This document shows positions 33,511-45,436 of a DNA stretch of 64,000 nt, piece after piece; the first letter of the stretch is position 1, and each line of letters begins with the position of its first letter. The stretch lies in the NCBI GenBank assembly GCA_018417955.1, contig JACTVC010000002.1, positions 4,650,001 through 4,714,000 of the forward strand. The letters run 5' to 3'. The notes beneath the pieces were generated by a model. It worked only from the letters and a program-made list of their open reading frames with translations, had not been told where the DNA came from and did not search any database. The position numbers and the translations under genes are program-made. The DNA is from Laccaria trichodermophora (taxonomy: Eukaryota; Basidiomycota; Agaricomycetes; Agaricales; Hydnangiaceae).

Positions 33511-33563
33511 GATGACACACATTTGTTTCCCATCAAAGCGATCGGGAAACGAATGTGCATCAT
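33511..33563. repeat. Short hairpin element, GTTTCCC variant, copy 1
   Basis: GATGACACACATTTGTTTCC and its near-complement at the right end fold into a 53-bp hairpin centred on CATCAAAGCGATCG. Related hairpins lie at 33597, 38182, 38455, 38553 and 39085. Confidence 0.75.
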
Positions 33564-33596
33564 TGAAGGCACGAAGAAGCATGGAAAAGGCACGAC

Positions 33597-33649
33597 GATG
33601 ACGCACAATCGTTTCCCAATCGCTTTGATGGGAAACGAATGTGCATCAT
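33597..33649. repeat. Short hairpin element, GTTTCCC variant, copy 2
   Basis: GATGACGCACAATCGTTTCC pairs with GGAAACGAATGTGCATCAT around a centre that is inverted relative to copy 1. Confidence 0.75.
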
Positions 33650-36600
33650 CCAAAGGCACTTGAAGCAACGAATCTCTGATGGGATCTCGGATTTTCCTTG
33701 CCTTGGAAATTTGCCTTTACAGTTGTTTGTGAGATCTTTAGGGCAGACCCTTCGCATCAGATGGCGTCTTTCCCCTGGCCCTTTCTTCCTTTCTCCCCAC
33801 CTGGGCACTGTGACGTTAACTTTCCTTTCATCGTAAGTGGGTCATGTCTTATGTATGTTGTTAACTAAATATCCAAATTAGATGCCGAAGCTCTATCCGC
33901 CAGACAAAACCAATTACATGTGTGCCAATGGTCCCAAAGATAAACGCTTTGTTGTAGATAACGGCCATCTTGTCCATGACAAACGCCGTGATGATCGCTT
34001 TCCTTATCTTTATGAAGTCTCTTCGCATCTGCTTGTGCACAATATGCAGGTGGTCAAACGTATACTAGTCTACATGATAGATACAGACCCTGCTGCGTTG
34101 AAAAAATTAGCAGACTGGGAGGATACTTTAGGTATTCCTTTGGGCCCAGATGCTTACATGGATGAGCATGGCAAGTTATCTCCAATTTTATTTTGTATAA
34201 TATATTCATGTTAAAATTTGATACTGAATATCCCAGGTCTTCTTCATTTGGGGGATGGAATGGTGATATATGCTCGGGCTATAAACTGCCTGCAGCATCC
34301 AGACACTGGCCTTCAGATGCCGGAGTATGATGTTGTCAATTGCTGGGGTTTTGCTGGGTAAGTTAAAATTGTATTATTGTTAATGCGATAAATAAAGCTC
34401 ATGATAATGTTTTGTTAGCAAAAGGCTTTTAAATCCATCATACATTGAAGAATTATATGCTGTACAACAGATTATACTCAGGAAACCAGAAGAAATGACA
34501 CGAAATCCACCAACCAAAAATGACAAAGGCGAGTATTTTGGAGGCACAGCGATTGAACGCACCGGTGTCAAGGGAGTCAAGGGAACTCGTTGCTACTCAA
34601 CAACATGTACCCATCAACATAGCAGGGGCTTAGTAGGTCCAACGGCGCAAGGGAAAATTTATACAGATGAGGAGGAATCTGAATGGAGCGATGACCTCAT
34701 TGGTCAGAAGCGATCTGTCAAAGTGAGTGACTATTTGGTTATATGTTGTTCTTTTTCGTTAAGTCTATACAAGATACACGGGCAAGTCGCTATGGAATCC
34801 TTGAAGATGTTTGCACCAAAAAAATATATCGAGGTGGTCACCTTGAATGCTGAGGTTACAAATATGCCTCAGGTGGGCTCCGATGAAAATATTATAACAC
34901 CTGCTCATCAAATTAATTTGGCTCCTGCGGTTAGGCAAGAAGAATGCAAAGGTAGGTCAAAACTTTTTCATAAAACCAATGATAACTAATCAACTTATCA
35001 TGACACAGATGAAGGGTTACCTGGGATGGGTGGTTTTGGAATAGGACATACTGATAAGTGTGATTCTGGAGGCTCATGCACATGCATGGTGGTGAATTCA
35101 CGGTTGCCAGAAGGATATGAACCCGGACAGTTTCATCTTCTAGGGTTGGGGTGCTATTTCGTGTTGGAGTCACTATTTGTCATGTGCTTCTCTGGTTTAC
35201 GGAAACATGGTGGAACACCGCCAATTGCACCTCGGGGCATAGAACCTGCAGATCATGCAATCCGCTGCATGACAGTCTGTTATCCACCAAAAGCTATGAT
35301 ATCTGCTGCAGGTGCATATGTATATCCTCTCGCGTCATTACCTGGACGAGCTCAGCAAGATGGTCTGTTGATGCTTGGGCCGGAGATCACTTCACAAATG
35401 TAAGGATTTTTATTACTATGAGAGACACATTAATAATAAATTTTTCAAAGGAATCCACAGCGGCCACCTACCTCGAACTATGCAAATTGGGCATCTGATG
35501 GTATCGTCATAATGGAAAGAAAATCTCTTTTCCGTTTTTTTGTGCACTCGCTACTACAGCTTTGCGCTTTTCTGCTTGGTCAACTTTCTCGAACGCTTGG
35601 AGCCTGCATAGACTCCACAACATTTTTAAGTGCATTCTCATTCATTGATAATGATGGGAAGTGGTATTCCTTAGGCCCTTGGGTGGGTGCAGAGGATGGC
35701 ATTGTCGTTGATACGCCTTGTGAAGATTCATCAACATGGGGTGTAGATGTGCCATCATGTGTCTACAATGATACACCCCTCAGCACTGAGGCCGATCCAA
35801 ATGGTGAACAAACTGAACAATCAACTACACTACCTTGCGAACCATCCACATCTTCACTGCAACCTATAACAGAAATTTCCGCATTGAACAGTCAGATTCT
35901 TGACGAACAAGTGGAACACAAGAGACATGGAAGATGGAACAGATGGTTTGACCATCTTGAAGATCAAAGCAGATTTATTCCATCTCAATATATGTTGTTT
36001 GAGTTGGACGAGGATGGTCTCACAGCTTTTGACGCTGTTCAAAACCAGTTTTATAAATGCCCAGGAAAGCCATTACGAGGAAAGGGTAAAGGAGTAACAA
36101 AAGGTATGACTTTTCATATCTAGATATATTGGTATTCTCATTTAATCTCTATATGTAAAGCCAATAAACTTGTGTAAGAGGCCATTGCAAGCATGGCAGA
36201 AACGAGTCCTCCTTTTTTTGCAAAGGCAATAGAAACCAATTTCTACTTTTTCTCCTTTTTTCTGTTTTTCTGGGTACATTTTTATCACAAACAAACAAGT
36301 AAATGTTTCTATATAAGTCTTCTTTTGAATTCTAAACAAATTACCCCAGCATCATCATCATCAATGAAAACATTTCTATGTTTTTCTCATTTTTTGCTGA
36401 TTTTCTGATTATATGCAAGTAGGTTACCATATTTGGAAGTCTACCCTAAAGCCTGAAACTGTTACCTAACATCATTACTAACAATAAGCACCATTCTTCA
36501 ATTTTCACTCATTTCTTTGACATTTTATGACTATTTTAAATGGATTACCATATTTGGATGTCTGCTCTGTACCCTGAACACTTTAGCAAACTTATACTAC

Positions 36601-38181
36601 AAAGTTTACTGATATACAATAAAAGACTGCAGATGTCAAACATAGACTACAAAGTTAGCTTATCTCTACAACAGCAGCACTTTACAGTGTAGTGCTACAA
36701 CTTCCATTTGTTGAATATTTTTTGTAAGTGGTCATGTGACCATTATCCCAACATCCCATTACATGGGCCCTAATAGACAAATTATTCTGTGCTTTGTTTT
36801 CTCCAATTTTTAGTCAAAGTAGATGATATTGTCTTTTTTTGTATGGACTCTGAAGATAGTGCATGACATTCTATATACCATTCAAACTTTTTTTTTCAAT
36901 TTTTTCACTATTTTCTTACATTTTTTTGATCTATTACCATATTTGGAACTGGACCCTTGACCCTGACAACATTACCAAACATTATCACAGCAATGAGCAC
37001 CATCCACCATTTTTTTCTGATTTTTTTGCCCATTTTCTAGCTATTTTTTGTTATATTACCATATTTAGAACTAGACTCTGGACCCTGACAATGTTACCCA
37101 ATGATATCACCAGCAATAAGCACCATGTCCCATTTTTTTCTGATTCTTGACCATATTACTCTATTTGGAACTAGAACCTGGACTCTGACAATGTTACTCA
37201 ATGTTATCACTGGCAATAAGCACCATCCTCCATTTCTTTCTGATTTTCTAACAGTTTTCTGGCCTTTTTTGGATATATGACCATATTCAGAACTAGACCC
37301 TGACAACATTACCCAATGTTATTACTGCAATGGGTGCCATCCCCCATTTATTTCTGATTTTCTAGCTATTTTCTGGCTATTTTTAGGTGTATATTATTCT
37401 ATTTAGAACTAGACTCTAGACCCTGACAATATTACCCAAGGTTATGTCTGGCAATAAGCACCATGACTTATTTCTTTCTGATTTTCTGACCATTTTCTGA
37501 CTATTTCATCATATTGGGACTATCCTCTGAACTCTGACAACATTACCCAAGGTTATCACCACTATCCTCCATTTTTTTATGATTTTCTGGCTATTTCCTG
37601 GATATTTTTGGCTATTTTACTATATTTGGAAATGTGCCCTGGACCCTGAAATCAACCTCCAACATCATTACCAGCAGTAAACACCACCCTCAATTTTTTC
37701 TGATTTCTCTGCCATTTTATTGCTATTTTACCTGTGAAAAAGCACATATTTCCTTATTTAGAAATGTGCCCTGGCCACCATCAGTGAGCAACACCCCAAC
37801 ACCATCAGTCATTTTCTCTGATTTTATGCTCATTTATTGTTATGTCTTCATTGAAAAAAGCTTGCATTGGCTTGATTTGTGCACACATATGTCTATTTGT
37901 GCATACAGCTTTTATTACATAATATACTCAAAAACACACTATATTTTTTCTTGGTTTTTTTTTCATTTAGTTTAGATTTTATGTTGGTGAGCTTCAGATT
38001 TCTCTTTGAAAATGTATGTTTATTTTAAATTTGACCTTCTTACATAATATGTTTCAATGAATTGTATACAATCATGACTCCTGAAATTTTACATTTTTTC
38101 TGCATTTTATTTCATCAGGATTGGACTTGATTTGGTAAAGTTATGCATTTTTCTTTAGGCAACACTGGGAACTCAAGAAGC

Positions 38182-38235
38182 GATGACGCACGAACATTTC
38201 CCGATCGTTTGATGGGGGACAGTTTCGTGCGTCAT
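38182..38235. repeat. Short hairpin element in Helitron B1, copy 1
   Basis: GATGACGCACGAACATTTCC pairs with the right end CGTGCGTCAT; the centre is CCGATCGTTTGATGG. Confidence 0.75.
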
Positions 38236-38454
38236 AGTAGATCTCTGATCACTTACCATTTTCGGTAATAAATAAAGATTCATGTATAACTCAGTGAGTT
38301 TTGATCCAAATGACATGATTTTTTTTGTAACAGGTACTCCTCATTTCTGTGGTCATGGTGATGTTATGTTCCTGGTAAAAAAATACAATTAAATGGTTGA
38401 AAAAACGACATGGATCATCTCTGATCTATTGTGCTCTTGGCATCACTAATTCTA

Positions 38455-38506
38455 ATGATGCACAAAACTTCCCCCATCAAATGATTGGAAAATGTTTGTG
38501 TATCAT
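38455..38506. repeat. Short hairpin element in Helitron B1, copy 2 (degenerate)
   Basis: ATGATGCACAAAACTTCCCC against TTTGTGTATCAT; paired changes keep partial pairing. Confidence 0.65.
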
Positions 38507-38552
38507 AAAATCATGAGATTTGTACCAAGGCTGTGTGGCCATCATGGATTCC

Positions 38553-38606
38553 GATGACGCACGAACCTTCCCCCCATCAAATGATCGGGAAATGTTCGTG
38601 CGTCAT
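38553..38606. repeat. Short hairpin element in Helitron B1, copy 3
   Basis: GATGACGCACGAACCTTCCC against AATGTTCGTGCGTCAT, around CCATCAAATGATCGG. Confidence 0.78.
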
Positions 38607-39084
38607 TGATTCTTGCTCTTCACTCCAAGGCTGTGCAACTTCAACTTCCCACAGCACCCTCTCTTTCGCTGTGTGTGCCTTGTCATTTGCTGCACACTCT
38701 TCATTGTCTTGGCCAGTCAAAACAATTCATACAACATATCTACCACATGTTGTCTGTCTTGTTTGCATGCTTGTCACCATCTTGGCTAGCCCAAATGATT
38801 TGAGTGCCACATGTCTACCACATTCATCTCACAGATCAATACACCAGCTTGACCATACGATCTCTGTGCACCCATCATTGTCTTGGCTGCATGCTATTAA
38901 TATATGATGTAGGTCCATTTAGATGTCGCTTTCAAAGCAAGTCTCTTCATGAACTCAAAGAACTTGTAACAAGGCAGGCAGTGGTCTATCGATGGTGATA
39001 CCATCAAAACAGATCAGGATGCACAGATTGAAGTTTTAGATCTGAGTTATCAGATCTTGTTCTTTTGACACATCACAGATTTCT

Positions 39085-39137
39085 ATGACGCACGAAACTT
39101 TCCCCCATCAAATGATCGGGAAATGTTCGTGCATCAT
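39085..39137. repeat. Short hairpin element in Helitron B1, copy 4
   Basis: ATGACGCACGAAACTTTCCC against AATGTTCGTGCATCAT, same centre as copy 3. Confidence 0.75.
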
Positions 39138-39235
39138 CATTTTTTGAACTTGCTCATGTGGCTGTGTGTAATTCATTTTGCTGGTGCATTGCTGTCTTGG
39201 CTAGTCCAAACACAATGAAAGTTCTCTGTCAATGC

Positions 39236-41520
39236 GGCTTCGATTTTCATGATCTTGAGCTCGTTTGGATAGCCCCACACTCTGTGAAGATGCTCCCCAA
39301 AACCGTTTACAAAATGGTTGAGGTTGCGGGGAGCTAGGTCAGTTTCCATTTGCGCTCTTTTGCCCTTATGCTCACAACTCCCCAGGACCTCAATCTGCTT
39401 CGATTTTTGTGATCAAGGACTCGTTCGGATACCCCTACACTCCGCTAAGACGCTCCCCAAAACCGCTTACAAAACGGGTGAGATCTCGTGGAGCTAGGTC
39501 AGTTTCCATTTTCGCTCGTTTGCCCTTATGCTCACAACTCCCCAGGACCCAAATCTGCTTCGATTTTTGTGATCGAAGACTCGTTCGGATACCCCTACAC
39601 TCCGTGAAGAGGCACCCGAAAACCGCTCACAAAACGGTTGATGTCTCATGGAGCTAGGTAAGTTTGTATTTTCGCTCTTTTTCCCCTTGTGCTCACAACT
39701 GCCCAGGACCTCAATCTGCTTCGATTTTCGTGATCGAAAACTCGTTCGGATACCCCTTCACTCCGGGAAGATGCTCCCAAAAACCGCTTACAAAATGGCT
39801 TAGGTCTCGTAGAGCTAGGTAAGTTTGTATTTTCGCTATTTTGCCCCTTGTGCTCACTACTGCCTAGGACCTCAATCTGCTTCGATTTTCGTGATCGAAG
39901 ACTCGTTCGGATACCCCTACACTCCGCAAAGACGCTCCTCAAAACCGCTTACAAAATGGCTTAGGTCTCGTAGAGCTAGGTAAGTTTGTATTTTCGCTAT
40001 TTTGCCCCTTGTGCTCACTACTGCCTAGGACCTCAATCTGCTTCGATTTCCGTGATCGAAGACTCGTTCGGATACCCCTACACTCCGCAAAGACGCTCCT
40101 CAAAACCGCTTACAAAACGGCTGAGGTCTTGTGGAGCTAGGTCAGTTTCCGTTTTCGCTCTTTTGCCCTTATGCTCACAACTCCCCAGAAACTCAATCTG
40201 CTTCGATTTTTGTGATCAAGGACTCGTTCGGATACCCCTACACTCCACTAAGACGCTCCCCAAAACCGCTTACAAAACGGGTGAGATCTCGTGGAGCTAG
40301 GTCAGTTTCCATTTTCGCTCTTTTGCTCTTATGCTCACTACTGCCTAGGACCTCAATCTGCTTCGATTTTCGTGATCGAAGACTCGTTCGGATACCCCTA
40401 CACTCCGCAAAGACGCTCCTCGAAACCGCTTACAAAACGGTTGAGGTCTTGTGGAGCTAGGTCAGTTTCCATTTTTGCTCTTTTGCCCTTATGCTCACAA
40501 CTCCCCAGAAACTCAATCTGCTTCGATTTTTGTGATCAAGGACTCGTTCGGATACCCCTACACTCCACTAAGACGCTCCCCAAAACCGCTTACAAAACGG
40601 GTGAGATCTCGTGGAGCTAGGTCAGTTTCCATTTTCGCTCTTTTGCTCTTATGCTCACAACTCCCCAGGACCCAAATCTGCTTCGATTTTTGTGATCAAA
40701 GACTCGTTCGGATACCCATACACTCCGTGAAGAGGCACCCGAAAACCGCTCACAAAACGGTTGATGTCTTATGGAGCTAAGTATGTTTGTATTTTCGCTC
40801 TTTTTCCCCTTTTGCTCACAACTGCCCAGGACCTCAATCTGCTTCGATTTTCGTGATCGAAGGCTCGTTCGGATACCCCTACACTCCGTGAAGACGCTCC
40901 TCAAAACCGCTTACAAAACAGTTGAGGTCTCATGGAGCTAAGTATGTTTGTATTTTCGCTCTTTTTCCCCTTGTGCTCACAACTGCCCAGGACCTCAATC
41001 TGCTTCGATTTTCGTGATCGAAAACTCGTTCGGATACCCCTTCACTCCGGGAAGATGCTCCCGAAAACCGCTTACAAAACGGGTGAGGTCTTGTGGAGCT
41101 AGGTAAGTTTGTATTTTCGCTATTTTGCCCCTTGTGCTCACTACTGCCCAGGACCTCAATCTGCTTCAATTTTCGTGATCAAAGACTCGTTCGGATACCC
41201 CTCCACTCCGTAAAGACGCTCTCCAAAACCGCTTACAAAACGGTTGAGGTCTCGTGGAGCTAGGTGAGTGTGTATTTTCGCTTTTTTGCATATATGCTCA
41301 CAACTCCCCAGGGCCTCAATCTGCTTCGTTTTCTGTGGTCAAGGGCTCGTTCGGATACCTCCACACTCCGTGAAGACGCTCCCCAAAGCCGCTTACAAAA
41401 AGGTTGAGGTCTCATGGAGCTAGGTGAGTGTGTATTTTCGCTTTTTTGCCCATATGCTCACAGCTCCCCAGGGCCTCAATATGCCCCATTTTCTGTGATT
41501 GAGGGCTCGTTCGGATACCC
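39236..41520. repeat. 160-bp tandem repeat array, about 14 units
   Basis: Each unit contains ATGCTCACAACTCCCCAGGA, GACTCGTTCGGATACCCCTA and AAAACCGCTTACAAAACGG. Unit starts recur every 160 bp (for example 40131, 40291, 40451). Frames of about 109 codons through adjacent units arise because each stays open until a stop two units on. A second array of the same unit lies at 59028-60843. Confidence 0.9.
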
Positions 41521-42230
41521 ACACACTTCCTAAAAATATGCCACAAAAATTGTCATGACCTTAATCATTATATTTTCAATGTAAAGAACTATAGTTACAT
41601 AAATGTGAAAATAGAGGCAATATAATCATATGTTACAGTCTGACAGTCAAATAGGGCAGTCCCTTAGCTACCTACATTAATGACAACTTGGGTAGGACTA
41701 AAAGCAAGTGATAAGTAAGGAATAGTAAAGTAGACTAGCAAAGCCGTCAATGCCAAGCAGGCAGCTGATCGTGGGAAGAAATCACTTTCGTGGGAGAAAG
41801 TCAAATTTCAGCGTTACCGCGCTGAAAAAAGTCTTGATATCCCGGGTAATAAACGAGTCTCTTCGTAAACTCAGAGGACTCGTAACGACCAAGAATAGAG
41901 TCTGGTGGTAATGCCAATAAAACCAAGAAATGTGAATATATTTTAAAATTATCAGTTATTTCCCACTCCTGATGAACTTTGAAGGCAAAGTTGATTTGGC
42001 CTATTTGCTCAACAGTTATGAAGAATTGTCGATGTATGGAAGTAGAATGGAACCAACAGGACAGGGTGAGAATACTTTAATTAAACATCAAAGGATGATC
42101 GTGACCTCAATATCTAGGTTCCCAATCTAGCCAAGCCATCATACAGGCAAGGCAACCAACCACTAGACCCAACTTGATGGAAGTTGTTATTGTAAAACCA
42201 CCCTGGCTTGATACTTTCAAGTACAATTCA

Positions 42231-44937
42231 ATGGGAGATATTTTCGGGAGACAACAAAACCACAATCATGGTATGCAATTAAAATAATTAATATATAATA
42301 TATAATAATCTATGATTTAAAGTGTTTGAGTGTGAATCATCAACTGAAACACTGGCCTTCAGTGCCATGGAATTTGGCGCTGAAGATATTGAAGAAGCAT
42401 GTCAAATAAATATTGACCATATAAATGATGATGTGGATATGCTTGATGTTCTTTATGACGATGGGGAGCCAGACCTACATAATCATCGGAATCCATTTGA
42501 TTCCGATGATTCTTTTGATGACTATGACTTTTCAAAATACAAAAAGAGAGGTCAATCACAATCATCATCAGAAGGTGGAGATGAAAGAGAAGAAAGCCAA
42601 GCAGACTCCCATTCTCCTCATTCATCAGATGATGATGATGAAGGAACAAACCAGGATTATGAATTTGAGCAAGGCGCGCCTTTATCACCAATTGAGGAAT
42701 ATGATGATGGAGCTATCAACAATCTTTTACCACGTTCGTCCAGTGATTATGGAGATGCCACATATGAAGATGATTACGATGGAGAAGCCATGTGCAAAGT
42801 TGGAAGAACTCCAGCAAATAGATTTGATCAAAGAGAACCTTTGCCACCAGCTGAGGAATCCAATGATGGATCTATTGACAGTGATGATGAAAATGACTTC
42901 TTGGACAAAGATTATGTACCGAACCCATTGGATAAAGATGATGAGGATTGTTTGGCTGAAATAAACTCAGACTCTGATGACTATGAAGATCAGGAGGATA
43001 ATGACTTCTTGTACCGTGAGTTATTTTGGGGAAGCATTAGAATTCTGGCTAATTACATACCTGTACAGATGATCACCTTGGCGATTTCTTTGGACATCTT
43101 AACCTGTCAGAGATATCAAAGGCGTTTCGAGATTTTCAGTTTGAAAAGCCTAGATATGACAAGCCATTGCAGGCAATTGCTTACAGCAAATCGACCATGG
43201 CCCTTGATGAGAATTTAATGAGGATTCTCAAACACCCGCATGCTATTGAAGCAGTGATTTCAATTCCTCAAATGTGGCGCAATGTCAACCAAGTCATTGA
43301 AATGATTGATGGCCATCATCTTGAAATATGTATTTCCCATGGTCTTGCTATGTGGACAGTTTTAAGCTTGCACCAATGGGTTAAGAAGGTGATTGATAGT
43401 GCACAGTCAGGACAAGTAAAGGACACTTGGATCAACAAACTGATTCTGAAAATTGAGAACCTGCTGAACACCAAAGACTGCGCAGGAACACAGATTACTT
43501 TGAAATCTTCCGATTTCATATCTGGACTCCCAGAACGTTCTACAAAATTCAAAAAGCCTGGATTCAGCTACAACACCACGGTAGTTGCAGAGAGGACTCA
43601 AGATATTGCATATGATGTCATTAGAGCATGGCTCAACTACCCCAATGACAAAAGAGCGCAGATTCAATGTGAATTCTTGGAGACAATAGTCTCATGTACT
43701 CAAATATCAGTTCTTCTTTTGGATATTGTGTGGTCTGCATATCGTGACCCATTCAATGTTATTCTCAACAAAACCGAAGGGCGACATATTTCAGGCGATC
43801 CCCTCAAACAATTCAAAGAACGTTATTACATTCATCCATTTGTCGACCCACACTCAAACGAGTATAAAGCATTAGAGGGCTTGACCACTCTGATGGAAAT
43901 TTTCTTTGCTAATGAAGGGAAGAATAAAATAACACCACGGACTCAACCACAAGTGAGTAAAGAATATGATCATAAATAGATGTGACTGACCACCAATATA
44001 CAGATACACAATCAAATGGGAGATGTCCTACATGCTACAACCAATGCAGTAAGTAATGAGCCCACTGACGACATCTCCATCTGAAATTTGGATCAAACAA
44101 ATGAAGGTTTACCTAGACTATCTACGGCATCTCATTCCACTTGTCAGAGATGGATTTTCCATGCATGTGAATTCTCCTGATCCAATATTACGCCGAGTTG
44201 CAAGGTCCCCTGATCGTCTACTACCCTTCAGACAGAAAGCCCCCACTGCCATCAAAGCTTCTCAGGTGATATACGGCAACACAGATCATCTTTGCACAAG
44301 GGTTGGTCTCTTCAATGCATTGATGTTTAGAGGGGTATTTTATGGATCCCCATTTGCAAAAGATGATCTCGTATGGTTTAACTCCCTTGATGAATGGCAT
44401 GCATTCTACCAAACAAGCAAAAGAAAGGCAAAAGGATCAAACCTATCAAAACCAGCCACCAAGGAACGATACTTTGTAAACAAGTCAGCATATGGTCCCA
44501 GTCAAGCTGCCCGGTCAACTGAAGTGGCTAAAACTTATTGGGAGGAATCACAGGGCTGGGAAACATTCATCAAGGCCAACCATAATGCAAAGGAGATGTT
44601 TGATTGGTTGGTTGGAAACAATCACATGGGAAAAAAGTGATTTCCCAATATAGGTCCACTGTGTGCGCTTCTGGTCCTTGGAGACCTTGTAGAAGCAGAA
44701 TGTCAATTCTTCCCTACGCCAACACCATCAATCTGGGGCGAACTGGTTCATGAGCTTAACAAAGGTGCCAGAAATGGTCTTGTTGAACTTGGTTTGCAAG
44801 AAAAAATTGTGACTCTAGAAGTAACATGCCATTCATTTCAGGAGTTGAATCAATATCTGGTGGAAGAGCTGGATGACGAAGAAAAGTCCCTGATTGGATT
44901 CAATGTGATATCACTTGAGCATGGTTTGTGCAAATGA
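42231..44937 (+). pseudogene. Acidic accessory protein, unknown function, one in-frame TGA
   Basis: A likely start ATG at 42231 (MGDIFGRQQNHNH) joins by an intron to VFECESSTETLAF near 42321. The N-terminal 230 residues are rich in Asp, Glu and Ser. An intron (about 43013-43070) leads to DDHLGDFFGHLNLSEISKAF and a helical region through 43950. The junction near 43950-44060 is unresolved. The C-terminal part (44056-44937) has LCTRVGLFNALMFRG and ends GFNVISLEHGLCK. A TGA at 44638-44640 separates NNHMGKK from FPNIGPLCALLVLGDLVEA in the same frame. Proteins with this C-terminal layout are frequent unnamed mushroom proteins. The single stop and the unresolved join suggest a recent pseudogene, though short readthrough or an unseen intron cannot be excluded. 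Confidence 0.62.
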
Positions 44938-45436
44938 GGCCGCATTTTACCACGGCAGCATAGACAAAATGGAATATAGATTATCAAACAGTTTCACTTC
45001 TATGTATATAACAAAAACAACTAGTCCAACACCTGTTTTTCAAGCAAGCATTGAGCAGTTAACAAATCAAACAAAGTTCATCACCGCATCTGACTTGGGG
45101 AAGATAATGATTTGGCAACTCACTAGGCTGAGCGGACAGAATGGACGTGAGCTTCAACTCTGCCAAAACTTGGCAAACAAGGAGAGAGATGTTGAATACA
45201 ATTGAACAGTGACCATTTATTGAGTCAATTGTTGGCAGAACATAAGAGAAGGTATAGGAATACGTATGGTAGTTGAGTACTAGAGCATGCGATAAAGTTG
45301 TATATGGGAGGGGGGACGTAAACTGGCCATAGTTGAATATCGCATAAGTTAAAAAACCAAAATTACTCCATGGCTTCCATCATCCTAAAGACTGGATCAT
45401 CATAAAAGAGACTGAGAAGTGTAGGGCTACCTGAAA
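44938..45436. other. Gene-free stretch before Helitron A2
   Basis: No frame or repeat of note. It is probably the 3' flank of the acidic-protein gene. Confidence 0.5.

Larger units (their letters stand above)
36169..41885 (-). mobile_element. Family-B non-autonomous Helitron B1, 5717 bp
   Basis: On the minus strand its 5' end is TTACGAGTCC with a hairpin (GAGTCCTCTGAG ... GACTC) at 41855-41885. Its 3' end is CTTACACAAG at 36169-36178. The split dioxygenase exon gives the exact empty site, with no duplication. From left to right it holds AT-rich modules with CCATATTTGGAA and GGACCCTGA phrases (36170-37960), four short hairpins (38182-39137), CTTGGCCAGTCCAAA phrases, a 160-bp tandem array and a unique 360-bp 5' end. 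No gene was found in it. Confidence 0.85.
33882..41972 (+). pseudogene. 2-oxoglutarate/Fe(II) dioxygenase-like gene (possibly TET/JBP family), last exon split by a Helitron
   Basis: Seven exons join in frame: 33882 to about 34171 (GC donor), about 34233-34359, about 34420-34720, an exon from ATACACGGG near 34775, about 35008-35400, about 35451-36103, and CCAATAA at 36161, cut at 36168 by a Helitron. The frame resumes at 41886 with CGACCAAGAATAGAG, giving ANKRPRIESGGNANKTKK, and stops at 41970-41972. The core reads GFGIGHTDKCDSGG (HxD iron ligands), EGYEPGQFHLLGLG, FSGLRKHGGTPP (distal His) and AIRCMTVCYPP (candidate 2-oxoglutarate Arg), in the order of a double-stranded beta-helix dioxygenase. 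Fungal TET/JBP enzymes oxidise 5-methylcytosine and are known to have expanded with KDZ elements; that assignment is plausible but unproven. The end has a basic, nuclear-signal-like run. Confidence 0.66.

Noticed and set aside
32998..33668. Ser/Gln/Asn-rich protein on the minus strand
   Set aside because: Translation of the GTTGAC minisatellite; long frames overlap on the same strand in all phases.
39236..41520. Family of 109-residue proteins or a CRISPR-like array
   Set aside because: Open frames follow from a 160-bp tandem repeat and overlap each other. There are no short repeats with unique spacers.
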